64,000 nucleotides of DNA from Mycteria americana. Taxonomy: Eukaryota; Chordata; Aves; Ciconiiformes; Ciconiidae. The notes under the pieces were generated by a model. That model was given only the letters and a program-made list of their open reading frames with translations, made no database searches and was not told where the DNA came from. The stretch covers positions 108,920,062 to 108,984,061 of the forward strand of contig NC_134367.1 of assembly GCF_035582795.1 (NCBI RefSeq). Direction: 5' to 3'. This document shows positions 24,901 to 38,240 of this stretch, in pieces (position 1 is the stretch's first letter; every line of letters starts with the position of its first letter). The translations under genes were made by a program, and so were the position numbers.

Positions 24901-27900
24901 AGAGTTCCCCAGCCTCTCCTGGGCGTGCATAGAAAATAATGCTGTTTTCTTCTCACCCTGGTTGGTTGAGAGGTTTGCAAACCGGTTCATCTGCACTAGC
25001 CATTACCTGAATCAAAGCCACGAATCTGCAACACCTCAGCTGTAGAGCTTGGATCCAAACTCCCATAATTTGCTCTTGGCCCATTGAGGAGATTAAGACT
25101 AGGGGTGAAACTTTGGCCTAGCTGTATACATCTGCTTGTTCAATTTATCTGCAGATATGGTCTTTGCATCCTTTCCAGGACAGAAGAAAAAGCTGGTGCA
25201 AGAGTCTGTATGACCTTTACTAGGATGCCCTTTTTTAGCTTGCTGAATGTATGGCCGTGACTGGGAATCCACGCTGTAACAGATTGTTTGCTTTTCAAGA
25301 CAGTCCTGACTATCAGATCAAGTTAGTACCTAACTAACAAGTGACGGCATTCCTGATACGAGATGTCAATTTGTTGTCACTGGTGCTCTGTGAGTAACTG
25401 ATCTTGGGGGGTTTTGGTGCTGAACTGAAGAAATCAGAAGCGGTTAGATACTGAAATGTTTAAAAGGTTTTGATCTCGTTATCTAAATGGAAAAACCTGT
25501 TTGTTTTAGAAAGAATCCACATAAAATACTCCATTGCATGTAGGAGGAGGAGACCATATGCAGGGCAGAATATTGGCAGCATGCTTGTGTCGAAAGTACA
25601 AGGAGTATGGGAAGATTTATACTCAGTTCCCTTTGCTGCAGAGGTTCAACCTGTATTTCCCATAGCCTATGAAGGTGCATAGGTTTGGGGCTGTTTGGGC
25701 TGGTGGGAAACATTGTCAAATCCTCTGTAAGTGTTTGTTGGTAGAAGGAGAAGAGCACGCATACAACCACTTGGGAGTGCCAACCTCAGATCTGCTGCCT
25801 TTGATTCAGACCCTGACATTAGCTTCACCACTGACCCATAGAGTCTCCAGAGACAGGTATCCTGCTAGAGGGAATGGTCTCACATTGTACAAAATTCTTA
25901 TATAGAAAAATAAGAGCAGGACTCTTGCCTCTCTAATCCCTTCAGTGAAATGTATATTTATGCACTGTAGCATGATACCAGCAGTGGAAATGACACTGTT
26001 ATCCATGCTTCAAAAAAATGAGTAGCCTGGTGGTTCAGGTTCTCTTGCGAGAGAGAGAAGACATGATTTTTAAGTCAACTGAGGCAGAAGAATTGTTTCT
26101 ACCACACTGGATGTAATTAAACTTAAGGAATGCATCTCCATGTACATGCAAGTTTTTTTTCTGTTCAGAATGATGTGGTGTATTCACCAGTTTTGTTGCT
26201 AATTGAAAATGTGGGTGTTTTTTCTTAATATTAGTAACAACTGTTTGTGTCGCTTCAAAAAAAAGTTAAGGGGTGTATTTGATTTGCAGAACACTGCTAC
26301 TTTCTGAACTCTTTCCCTGAACTGAATGAAGTAATATAAGGTTTTAAAAAAAAAAAATCGTGACAACAAAATGATAATCTTTTGGGGCGGGAGGGAAGCA
26401 TAGCAGTCTGGACTTACCTTAAAAATTCCTCCTCCGCTTGAGGTCTGTTTTGAAATGTATTCTAGCTGCAGGGATCAAAACTATTAGCCTCTTTAGAAAC
26501 AGGCTCTGTACAGCTATATTAGCATCATCCCTCCTGCACAGCTTGCTTGCTTGTCTTCCTTCTCTTAATGAACTGCAGTTTGTGTGTGCGCAGCTGATTT
26601 TTGCCTGGCTGGATTTCAGCTGGTCTAGACTGGAAGAGAGTGAGTGGGTATAAAGTTGTGGTACAAGCTCAGGTAATCTCTGAACTCTGTATTTGGGGAA
26701 TAGGTGGGACTTTTTTCTCTCTCCTGAAGGAGAGAGTTGACATCTTTCAGTTTCAGGATAACCTGGGAACGTATTTCAGTGTCTGTGGTGAGCAAGTGAA
26801 ATCTGTGTCCGGAATCCTGTTGTTAGCCAATAAAACTGTTTCTCTTTGCAGTTGGATGAAATGATTTTTAAAAGCCCCTTTCATAGCAGTTGTAGAAATC
26901 AGTCAATAGATGCTTGTCAAATCATCCTTCTGGGAACATTGTGTTCGCAACAGAATTTTGCAGCTGCTGAGGTTTTTTTAGAGGTTTTGTCAAAACTAAT
27001 AACAACAAGTGAATTCTTTACATTCAGAAATCGGGTTGCTTTTTCAAATTGTTGTCTGCAACGTTGCAATAATAACCAGTAACTCATGGAGATAGTAACT
27101 TTCCATTCAACGCTCTGTACAGTGTGGTTGTATTCCTGAAGATAAATTTCTGTCTTTTTCACAATGTGGACAGAGTTTTTCATTCTTGTACTAATAGGTG
27201 GACTGTTTCAGGTGACTGCCAAATAATTATTCTTAATGGTTTCTCCTGCACCTCTCTGCAGACTTGGAAATCTGATTTGGTATAGCTGAAGCAATAATAC
27301 TGCTTTTGTTCATCTGTATAGTTTTGGGGTTTTTGTTAATTTGTATAGTTTTTGGTTATGCAGGGGAATACCATGGTGTAACTGTACAGACTGGTATGTT
27401 TTTGCACGTGTGCTCTCAACAAGGGAGCCATCCTCTATGGATTTTCATCAATATTTAATTAGAATAGTATAATTATACCTCTACATTTCCGTAGGTAGAT
27501 AGGAAAGCCTTTTGAATCATGTTTGCAGAATGGAGATTATGCGTTTTTAATTTTGCATATTGGAGTTTCTATTGGAAAAGACTTAAGATCTGGCTTAAAT
27601 ACTTGAGAAATTACAGTAAGATTTTCATGACTGTTAAGTTAGCTTAAGCATCCAGTTAGAGTCTAAAATGTTTAAATCATGTTGGCCTAAATGTAACACC
27701 CTTTTACAGACAAAAGAACTTCAATAAAAAGATGAAGACTAGGTGCTCAGGTGTATGTTTGTGCAGCCTTGGATGGAGCCACAAGACCTTTGTTTGCATT
27801 AGCAACGTGTTCGGATTTTTGCGTGGAGAGTTGTTTAATAGTGGCAGCATATGAAATTCAAGTTAAGTAGAGCAAGGAAATGCCATACAATTGTTAGTGT

Positions 27901-30900
27901 GAAATCTGACAAATAGAACAATTTTCTGCCCTTGAGTGATTTAAAACCATTTGCAATCTTAATCCAGAAAGGCACTGCTTAAAGCAATGCTCTGCTCTAG
28001 AGATGAACAACAGTCAATAATCAGACAGAAATGCATAGTTTCACTTCTCATGCTATTAGTCTACTGACAATATTCTTTGTTTCCTCTAACATTTTATATG
28101 GTGCAGCAATGCGGAGGCTTTGGTTCTTCTGCCACTGATTCTGTAAATCATTTAATTTCTCTGAGCTTCATTTTTCCTCTTGTATACAAAATGGAAATTA
28201 TATTTTCCTTGCATTTGTTAAGGTCTTCATTGCCTTGAAGGGAGATTTATAACTGCAAGGCATTGTTAGTTATTATTGTTTACTTTTATTAATATGTGGT
28301 GAATTAATAAGTGTGATATTCAGAAAAGTAAATACATTGCAGAGAGATAAGAGAAGAAAGGAATACCTTTCATCTCACTTTCCTCTCTGCACTTTATTTG
28401 GCTGTAGCGTGAAGGTTCTCATCAAAACCAGCATTTCAGATACACTGGTCTGGCAAGCTGCCGAGTTACATGGGCAGGTATGATGAAAACTAAGATTTGA
28501 GCCTTTTTTTTTTTTTTTTAATAGGAGATGTTTAACAAAAGGATATAGATGAGGAATAAAATACGACAAAAAGGATAAAATTCTCTGGCTTTTGAGGCAG
28601 GTTGCCCATCTCTTCATGCAATTTTGAATAATCTTTCTAAGCAACTGCTGTCTGTCACTCTCTAATTAGAGGCGAGAAGAGCTCTTCATACTAACAGAAA
28701 GTCAGGAGGGGTGATTTCCACTAGAATTATACTTGACAGTGCAAAGATCACTCCAAATTATTTTGCTTTATGTCCTGTCCTTGCTTCATGGATCATGTAA
28801 CTGCATCTTCCAGAGGGATTTAAGCCTCACTTTAAATATAATTAGGATGCAAATGTGCCCCAGTATGGCAACTTGAAATACCAGGCAGGTTTGTAGCTGA
28901 GATCCCATGGAGAAAGGCAGGGAACTTAAGTCATATGAGATAACATTGAGACATTGTCTGATATACCTATCTGGCTAATGGGGAAGTGCTGTTACAAATA
29001 TCAGAGCACTTGCTGGGTTTCAGAGATAAGCAGTTAAAAACAGTCAAATGAAGGGGTGAGGGAAGGAACATTGTCAAGGATAGGCAAGGATTAAAGGTTT
29101 ATTCTTTGATAACTAACATGCTACATGGAGTTGCATATTTCACCTATTAGGTTAATATATCCATGTAAAATTACAACATTAGTAATGTTTAAGCTGAATG
29201 ATTGTTTTGTCTTTCTGACTTTTTCTAGTACTTTTTCAGGGCATGTATGTTTAAACTTGCATGTATTTTGCAGTAGTCTGCCTGCTACAAAGAGAGAGAG
29301 GTAATGCATCATTTGTGCTTTGTCATTGTGCACTGTGATGTGAACCAGGCAGGCAATATTTATTCTGTTAATAGGTTCCTTATCTGAAGTACAAACCCAC
29401 ACAAATACTGTAGGTATTTGGCCTACGGGGCTTTCTAACACCATTCTCCTGAATCTGAACTGCTATCTAAAGAATCAGATATTAGTGCATCTTTGGGTTA
29501 TCTTTTCAAATAAGGGATATTGAAGTCCATAAATAGCAGTGGTGATACCTGCCAGTATAAAACTCTTTCCAATTTCTAGATGATGTACTGAATTCCATTA
29601 CTAATTTGGAAGCTCCTGACTATTGAGACAATTCCTACACCTGCCATATATAAATTCCTGCAATGTGGCTTTGATGCAGGGGTGGAGAGTAGAGCTGTGT
29701 CAGGCCTCTCTGCTCAAACAGTTCCTAATCAAACTGAAGCTGTTATGGGTAGCGTGCAAGCAGCTTTTCTTATCTCTTTGGCCACAGCTTGACGCGCTGG
29801 GTAGATTTCCCTGCTTTCTGAATCGTCTTCAGAGGAAATTCCTGCTGCGCTTCCTTGTCAGGGACACCTCTTCCCTCGGGATGCAGCAGCAGGCACAGAG
29901 TTCTTTTTGGACTCAGTCCCTACTTAGATCGGCAAGGGGAGAGTGTGATGTCCCCTCAGCCACAGAGAGCTGACCCTGCTGGATAGCCAGGTGAAGCCCG
30001 AAACAGGAACCTTATTTCACCATTATTATTTCTCTGCCACTCATTATTGTTCTAATACATTACTTATGGCCCTTTTCTCATGTTTGTAAGGATCTTCTTT
30101 CTTCTCCCTACTGTTAGAAGTGAGGGGTTAATAATGCAGGCATAATTTGATACATGTAACTGATGTATAAAGGCTCTTAAAGACGTTTGGCAAGAAAAAG
30201 GTTTTGACTTTTTCAAAAAAGAGATTGGTTAGATCTAGTTCCTTTTGGCAGGTGTCAGGATAAAAAGCTCCAGACACCCAGGAGTTAATCCATTCACTTT
30301 TGGAAAAAAATGAAGTAGAGATATAGTGCCAGCATCATTTAGCTCTGTTATTAATTCACATACAAGGGCTGTAATGCATAAGATTTGCGTGTGTATGTGT
30401 GGGTTTGTATGAATGTCAATTAGCATGAGCTGGGATGGCATTTCTGCTGAATTGAAGATAAATTGTTTTGGAGTCGTGCCAATTTTGATGCAAGTTCCCA
30501 CAAAATAAAACCTTCTCATTCTACTAAGTAGCTGTTTTAATGAAGCAGTCTTGGCAATGATATACATGGTTTGTGTTATCTGTGCAACAAATTTAAAAGT
30601 TAGGAGAAGGCTCCAAACTTTCTGCTGTGTTCCAAATGGAGCTGTGAAAAGGGAAATCATATGCCTCCTTCCTGTTTTTAAAATAAGCTTGGTGTATTTA
30701 CCACTTGGATCTTCTGATGTGGTGTCTGCAGAAATTGGGGGCTGAAGCTGACAGCCTAGGAAGTCCTCTCCAGTTCCCTTTCCTGGATTCTGTTTTGACA
30801 ATTAAGTGACAATAAATTAATAATGTTTACTGGCACTACTGTTTCATTATAGGACAAACAAGAGACTTTGATCAAGAAAGGAAGAGAAAATGTTTCAATT

Positions 30901-31215
30901 TCTACTAAGCAGTGTGTTTTCTTTAAAATAAATACAATGGAATGTTGAACTATGTCATATAATCTGATTTTTCCTAAAACCAAAACAAATTCCAAAGCAA
31001 AAATATAGTGTTGGAACAAAATTTTGCTTTTTGTCTTAAATCTGGAAGGTCTTTCAGAGTTAGTTTACTGGAAATGTTGAAAATATTCGTTCTTCTGACT
31101 TAGGGAAAATACCTATTTTTGAAAACTCTGATACATACACCTAATCCTCTTCTTACTAAAAATGAGGATCTGACTGCTTGTGCTAGTTAACAAAATGCTA
31201 GTGTGCAGAATCATC
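21966..31215. other. Intron 1, long unique-looking segment
   Basis: No exon, RNA gene or recognisable transposon. There is a poly-T run at about 28505-28519. A locally GC-richer patch (23020-23450) contains an imperfect internal duplication of ctgcaaccacagctgc / ctgcaaacacagctgc. Open frames here, including about 188 codons at 23051-23617 and at 30235-30801 on the minus strand, show no domain or typical codon pattern. Confidence 0.5.
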
Positions 31216-31220
31216 AGTAG

Positions 31221-31795
31221 TGTTGCGGTTTAACCCCAGCCAGCAACTAATCCCCACCCAGCCACTCACTCACTCCGCCCCGGTGGGATGGGGGAGAGAA
31301 TCAGAAGGGTAAAAGTGAGAAAACTCGTGGGTTGAGATAAAGACAGTTTAATAGGGAAAGCAAAAGCCGTGCACACAAGCAAAGCAAAGCAAGGAATTCC
31401 TTCACTCCTTCCCACGGGCAGGCAGGTGTTCAGCCATCTCCAGGAAAGCAGGGCTCCATCGTACCTAAGGCTACTTGGGAAGACAAACGCCATCACTCTG
31501 AATGTCCCCCCGTTCCTTCTTCTTCCCCAGCTTTATATACTGAGCATGACGTCACATGGTATGGAATAGCCCTTTGGTCAGTTTGGATCAACTGTCCTGG
31601 CTGTGCCCCCTCCCAGCTTCTTGTGCACCTGGCAGAGCATGGGAAGCTGAAAAGTCCTTGGCTAGTGTAAACATTACTTAGCAACAGCTAAAACATCAGT
31701 GTGTTATCAACACTGTTTTCAGCACAAATACAAAACATAGCCCCATACTAGCTACTATAAAGAAAACTAACTCTATCCCAGCCAAAACCAGCACA
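31221..31795 (-). mobile_element. Solo ERVL-like LTR, subfamily B
   Basis: The element runs from tgttgcggtttaaccccagc to ccaaaaccagcaca, about 575 bp, antisense to CNIH3. Flanking AGTAG (31216-31220) and GGTAG (31796-31800) form a 5-bp target-site duplication with one mismatch. On the LTR sense strand it has a TATA box (+ strand tttatata near 31532), a perfect CRE TGACGTCA (31547-31554) and ATTAAA (tttaat at 31347-31352). It matches the window-edge copy (1-459) closely, apart from that copy's inversion. No internal viral coding sequence adjoins it. Confidence 0.93.
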
Positions 31796-31800
31796 GGTAG

Positions 31801-34037
31801 CTATTCTTTGTGGATGAAATAGGAGGCTAAAATAGACCTGAAACATTTCCTTGAAAGTTTGTATGTGTTTTTTGACTTCCATGTCTTGGTCAAACTGTAG
31901 CTCAAGTCTTACTTTCTGCTGCCTTAAATCCTCCAGTCCTGCAGTTTCAATACATATTTCTTCATTTCATTCTCTGAACTGTTTACCTAGTACTGATAAT
32001 AATGGTTACAGAGCAGCTGTATGCCCCCCAGCCCCTGAGCGAGTAAATATTAGTGAATCTCTATTACAACACATTTTGGATCCCCAGTAAATTGAAGTAG
32101 TTTGTTTTATGAAGAACTATTACATTATTGGAGATCTTTTTACACCCAAAAAGATAGTAACTGGGAACATGAATGAGAACAGCTTTGTAAACTTGTAATA
32201 TTGCACAGCTCCAGCATTTTAAAGTCAATATGCCTCTGGCTTGCTGAAATGCTGAGTTTACTATAGTTATGATTGTAACCGTAATGAATAATTTTGTGCT
32301 CTTTCAGTGGATCATAGATTGAACTTGTGAACCTGAACACAAAGCAGCTCTGAGGCTTGCCAAAAAACCTTAATGAACTTTTAAGTACAGATCCAATACT
32401 GGGTACAGACACTGTTGTTAAGAACATGAGTGAGTAGCACCATAAATGCTCATCTTAGTAAGTACAAAACAAGAGTATAGAAGTTCCCTCTTTAAGAAGT
32501 GAAAAGCAGAGAGTTATACTGATCTGGAGATTTTCTGAAGGGTGTGAAAGCTAACCTCAAAACTTAGAACAAAGTTGTTTTTTTTTTTCCCCCAGCTTCC
32601 TGTCAGCATATACGACAATGCTGTGCAGCATCAGCCTCTGTTTAGCCTATTTCATTTCTCCTGAATTAACTTGAGTGGTAACAGCCTACTTTGTTCCCTC
32701 TTCTGAAGACAGAAAGTGACTTGTGAAGGGAATCTGGTAACTACTCTTTTGCTGCCAGTCTACCCAGCTCCAGGTGTTTTAAAAAGTGAATCAGCTGATA
32801 ACCCCTCTGTTACAAAGAAATGCAGGTATGATCTAAAAGCTTTGTGCATATTCTTAACTGAGCCGGTATCCTTTCCATGAAGTTAATTTTCTATTTAAGT
32901 AATAATTATAGAATATTCATGAAGTGCATATGCACACATTCTGGATGTTTTCCCATCACTGTACCTTCATGGTTTTATTTGATGCCCTTTTTTGAGGGGC
33001 TGGAGGTAGATGATAGAGTGCAACAGTAGGCTGTGTTTTTTGCAGTAGAAGTTAAGTTCTGTCTTTTCTGCCTTCAGAGACTGTGAAAGCTGTGCTGTGC
33101 AGCTCAGTGACAATCAAGATGTCGTAGGAAGACATTGATTTATTACAATGCAATATAAAACAAGAGGTGAACACCATTTCCTCTGAGCAGCCAGCTCTTG
33201 GTTTCAGGGCTTAAAAACCCCAGCCCATCAGATGTTTAGTAATCTTTGGTAAAAACAAATAATGAACAATACACTCAAGCACTGACAAGTGAAAAAAAAG
33301 ATATTTCCTGTCATAGCATAACCTACATTCCATCCTTTTCCTGTGCTAACAAGCCAAAGTAGGCCAAATTGCTCTCTGGTGTACTCCTGTGTAGTTTAGT
33401 ATCGTATAACAGGATTTGTTAGTATCACAGGCAGAATTTTTTCCCAGTGATTTGATTTCTTTTTTTTCTCCTAGCCTAATGTCAGCGCTTTATGGTGTTC
33501 TTAAAAGAAGATTGTCAGGTTGATTCAGACCTGATTTCAGTCTTCTGTGATGCTGCATGTGCTGAATTTAACAAATAGTGGTCCTGGTGAGGAGGAGGAA
33601 GACTACTTAAAAAGCAGTTTAAATCTCACATCTACATTACTTGATGTGTCATGTATGGTCTCTGGGCCATATCAGAGGCTATACCATCAATAAAATTATT
33701 CTACAATTAACACCTCTTATGATTTATAGGGTATTACAAGAATATTGAAAGTATTGTGACCAACAGCTACTTAGGCTCAAATGAGCATTCTGATTGGAGA
33801 TCACAGTGGAGGTGTCGACGCAGAGGAACCCTTACAGAGGGGGAAAGGTTTTCCTTGCTGTATTTATGTTGCTTGGTAGCATGAACCACATCAGTTCAAC
33901 CAGAAGAGAATGAGGGAAGAGGAACAATGATCTTGAACAAATACTCACCAACCACATAGCTAAATTTCTTGTTCAGATTCATTTCATATCATGAGAAGAA
34001 TGGAGTAGCAAAAATTGTTTTCTCAGCCTGTCACTTT
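31801..34037. other. Intron 1, unique-looking segment
   Basis: AT-rich intronic sequence between the solo LTR and the 3' end of the large CR1. No exon or RNA gene was recognised. Confidence 0.55.
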
Positions 34038-34119
34038 CATAGAATCATAGTTTAGGCTGGAAGGGACCTTTAAAGGTCATCTAGTCCAACCCCCCTGCAG
34101 TAAGCAGGGACATCTTCAA

Positions 34120-36912
34120 CTAGATCAGGTTGTTCAGAGCCCTGTCCAACCTGGCATTGAATGTTTCCAGGGATGGGGCACCTACCACCTCTCTGGGCAA
34201 CCTGTTCCAGTGTTTCACCACCCTCACCATAAAAAACTTCTTCCTTATATCTAGTCTGAATCTACCCTCTTTTAGTTTAAAACCATTGCTCCTTGTCCTA
34301 TCTCTACAGGCCCTGCTAAAAAGTTTGTCCCCATCTTTCTTATAAGCCCCCTTTAAGTACTGAAAGGCTGCAATAAGGTCTCCCTGGAGCCTTCTCTTCT
34401 CCAGGCTGAACAACCCCAACTCTCTCAGCCTGTCCTCGTAGGAGAGGTGCTCCAGCCCTCGGGTCATTTTCGTGGCCCTCCTCTGGACCCGCTCCAACAG
34501 GTCCATGTCCTTTTTGTGCTGAGGGCTCCTGAGCTGGCTGCAATACTCCAGGTGGGGTCTCACCAGAGCAGAGTAGAGGGGCAGAATCACTTCCCTTGAC
34601 CTACTGGCCATGCTTCTTTTGATGCAGCCCAGGATATGGTTGGCCTTCTGGGCTGCAAGCGCACATTGCCGGGTTATGTCCAGCTTTTCATCCACCAGTA
34701 CCCCAAAGTCCTCCTCAGGGCTGCTCTCAATCCCTTCATCCCCCAGCCTGTATTGATACTGGGGGTTGCCCTGACCCAGGTGTAGGACCTTGCCCTTGGC
34801 ATTGTTGAACCTCATGAGGTTCACACGGGCCCACTTCTCCAGCTTGTCCAGGTCCCTCTGGATGGCCTCCCGTCCCTCAGGCGTGTCAACAGCACCACTC
34901 AGCTTGGTGTCATCTGCAAACTTGCTGAGGGTGCACTTGATCCCACTGTCTATGTCATTGGTGAAGATATTAAACAGTACTGGTCCCAGTATGGACCCGT
35001 GAGGGACACCACTTGTCACTGATCTCCATCTGGACATTGAGCCATTGACCACTACCCTCTGTATGCAACCATCCAACCAATTCCTTATCCACTGAACAGT
35101 CCACGCATCAAATCCATATCTCTCCAATTTAGAGAGAAGGATGTTGTGGGCAACCGTGTCAAAGGCCTTACAGAAGTCCAGATAGACGACATCCATAGCT
35201 CTTCCTTTGTCCACTGACACTCCATCATAGAAGGCCACTAGTTTGGTCAGGCAGGACTTGCCCTTGGTGAAGCCATACTGGCTGTCTCGAATCACCTCCC
35301 TGTCCTCCATGTGCCTCAGCATAGCTTCTAGGAGGATCTGTTCCATGATCGTCGCAGGCACAGAGGTGAGGCTGACAGGTCAGTAGTTCCAAGGGTCCTC
35401 CTTTCTACCCTTTTTAAAAATGGGTGGTATGTTTCCCTTTTTCTAGTCACCAGGGACTTCACCTGACTGCCATGACTTTTCAAATATCATGCAGAGCAGC
35501 TTGGCAACTACATCAGCCAATTCCCTCAGGACTCTGGGATGTATCTCATCAGGTCCCATAGACTTATTCAGGTTCCTCAGGTGGTCACGAACCTGATCTT
35601 CTCTTACAGTGGGAGGAACTTTGCTTCCCCAGTCCCTGCCTTGCAGTCCATCCACTCAAGAGGTGTGGGAAGAGAGGTTGCCAGTGAAGAATGAGGCAAA
35701 AAAGTTGTTGAATACCTCAGCCTTCTTCTCGTCTGTTGTTACCAGTTTGCCAGTCTTGCTCATCAGGGGCAGTACACTTTCTCTGACCTTCCTTTTCTGG
35801 CTAACATACCTGTAGAAGCCCTTATTATTATTCTTTGCATCCCTTGCCAAGTTCAGCTCCTTTGGCACCTTGGCCTTCCTGACTCCATCCCTACACAACC
35901 TGGCACCCCTATACTCTTCCTAGGATACCTGTCCCTGCTTCCACTGCCTGTGCATTTCCTTCTTGTCCTTTAGTTTGACCAGCAGGTCTCGACTCATCCA
36001 TGCTGGTCTCTTGCCTTCCTTGCCTGATTTCTTACACCTGGGGATCGAGAGCTCTTGCGCTCTATGGAGAGCGTCCTTAAAGATCTGCCAGCTCTGTTCT
36101 GCTCCCTTGTCCCTGAGGACAGTTTCCCAGGGGGTCCTATTGACTAACTCCTTGAAGAGCTGGAAGTTTGCTTTCCTAAAATTCAGGGTCCTGACTTTAC
36201 TCTTTGCCTGACCCATATCCCTCAGGACTGCGAATTCCACCAGTGCATGATCACTGCAGCCCAGGCTGCCTCCAATCTTGACATCACCGATTAGCTCACT
36301 TGGGTTGGTGATCGTCAGGTTGAGTATCACATCCCCTCTGGTAGGGATGTCTATTACCTGGCTTAAGAAGTTATCCTCAATGCATTCCAGGAGTCTCCTG
36401 GATTGCGTACAGCTCGCCGTGCTACTTTTCCAGCAGATGTCAGGGTGGTTGAAGTCCCCCAGCAGGACGAGAGCCTGCGAGCACGATGTCTCCTGTAGCT
36501 GGAGTAAGAAGGCTTTGTCAACAGGCTCCCCTTGATCGGGCGGCCTGTAGTAGACACCAACCACAAGGTTCCCTTTGCTGCCTCAGTCTCTAATTCTTAC
36601 CCATAAGCTTTCAACCTGCTTGTGGCTATTCTTCAGAGACAGCTCTTCATACTCTATCCATTTCTTGATGTAGAGGGCAACCCCTCCGCCCCTTCTTCCT
36701 CACCTGTCCCTTCTGAACAACTTGTAGCCATCGATAGCCACACTCCAGTCATGGGATTCGTCCCACCAAGTTTCAGTAATGGCAACTAGGTCATAGCTTT
36801 CCAGCAGCACGGTGGCTTCCAACTCCTCCTGTTTGTTGCCCTTGCTGCGTGCACTGGAGTAGAGGCACTTCAGCTGGGCTGTTGACTGTGTCACCTTCTT
36901 AGAGGAAGACCC
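34120..36912 (-). pseudogene. CR1 ORF2: endonuclease-reverse transcriptase, six stops
   Basis: ORF2 encodes the protein that nicks target DNA and copies the LINE RNA into it. N-terminal endonuclease landmarks are present: AITETWWD, GDFNHPDICW and CSDHALVEF. RT landmarks follow in the longest open part (34120-35361, 413 codons): [11 protein letters not shown] (residues 60-70), [11 protein letters not shown] (117-127) and the catalytic FADD (148-151, at 34909-34920). The whole span keeps a single reading frame, with no net frameshift. It is interrupted by in-frame stops at 36700-36702, 36583-36585, 35920-35922, 35656-35658, 35443-35445 and 35380-35382. Four read TGA and two read TAG; the TAGs fall where the family has Trp. 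The catalytic residues I can name are intact, but the protein cannot be made whole. Confidence 0.93.
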
Positions 36913-37132
36913 TTAATACCTTTGAGGTATTTCACTGGTGTTTACCTGATGGCCCCTATTACCTCAGGAGCCCCGGCTCATCTCTGAAACCTCAGGTGTG
37001 CTGCAGTGTAGCCAGCATGTCTCAGAGCAACAGGCTGAGGGCCCTCGCTAGCATCCCATCCCTCTAACCTTGGCATGTCATCCCACAGCTTGTCCCAGGC
37101 AAGCCTGATATTATCCTTCTCCCTCTTCAAGT

Positions 37133-38240
37133 CTAGGTTAAAGCTCTGTCAATGAGCCCTGCTAGCTCGTGAGCAAAGACCCTCTTCCCCCTTTGAGAAA
37201 GGTGAATCCCATCTGACGCCAGCAGGCCTGGTGCCATGTAGGCCATCCCATTATCGAAAAACCCCGAATTGTGGTGGTGACACCAGCCACGGAGCCATGT
37301 ATTAATAGACTGGGTGCATCTGTTTCTTCCAATGTCACTGCTTGCAACTGGAAGGAGAGAGGAAAAACCAACCTGTGCTCCAGATTCCCTTACCAACTGT
37401 CCCAAGGCCCTGAAGACTCTTGATTGCCCTTGGACTACGTGTTGCGGCTTCATCGCCACCCACATGGAAGAGCACTAATGGGTAATAGTCCAAGGGCTGT
37501 ACCAGGCTAGGAAGTTTCCTAGTGATGTCCTTAGCCCAGGCCCCGGGGATGCAGCAGACTTCTCTAAGAGGAGGGTCTGTCTGGCATATTGGACCCTCTG
37601 TTCCCCTCAGAAGGGAGTTGCTTACAACTATAACCCATCTTTTCTTCCTTGTAGAGGTGGTCATGATACGGGGGGTAGGCCTTTCTGACCTTGGCAACAC
37701 CTCTGGTGTAGATGGACTGTCATCCATGTCATCCATTGACTGGCCTTCCACATCCAGAGCCTCATACCTGTTGTACAGAGGCACCTGGGAAGGTGAGGTG
37801 GGCAAGACGGGGGTTCGCCTGCCACTCCAAGCGTGGACTTGCCTCCATTCACTCCTTTCCTTTAAACTACTGCCTTCAGCCTGGTGGGGGAGGATACAGG
37901 ATCCCCTTGATCTTGAGTTTTTTCTGGTGGCTGTTCCTGTTTCTGTCTCAGGGAGGGCAGAACATGGTTCCACCAGTCTTATCTCTTTCTCAGACTCCCT
38001 GATGCTCCTTAACCTTTCTACTTCCTCTCATAGCTCTGCCACCAGGCTGAGCAGATCATCCACCTGGTCACACCTCGCATAGCTGTTCTCACTGCTGCCA
38101 TCCGTTACCAGCGAAAGGCTCTGGCACTCCCTGCAGCCTGAGAACTGCATGGCTGCATGTTTTCTTGGGAGCTCTGTCTGGGCTGCCACATCCATTCTGG
38201 TGAGTGCAGAGGGCATAGGTTTCTGCCAGGTGGATACCAT
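37133..38240 (-). pseudogene. CR1 ORF1: esterase-like domain protein, broken
   Basis: CR1 ORF1 encodes a nucleic-acid-associated protein with a small Cys-rich N-terminus and an SGNH (GDSL-like) esterase domain. Seen here: an N-terminal piece with CRECQ-type cysteines (38028-38240), then a TGA at 38028-38030. The same frame continues to about 37450, including LLRGTEGPIC and REVCCIPGA. A frameshift near 37440-37465 moves the C-terminal part (SINTWLRGWC, then SDGIHLSQRGKRVFAHEL, ending at 37133) to another frame. At the usual GDS block this copy reads SNSLLRG, so Ser remains but the Gly-Asp is lost. The Asp and His of DGIHLS are kept. Start choice is uncertain: the Met at 38240 or one further in. 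Confidence 0.85.

Noticed and set aside
28503..28520. Poly-T run considered as the tail of a processed pseudogene on the minus strand
   Set aside because: No coding similarity or target-site duplication was seen next to it. It is better taken as a simple repeat.
30235..30801. 188-codon minus-strand open frame
   Set aside because: No recognisable motif, no splice or promoter context, and ordinary intronic base composition.
34130..36535. Several + strand open frames opposite the CR1
   Set aside because: They are shadows of the CR1 ORF2 on the other strand.
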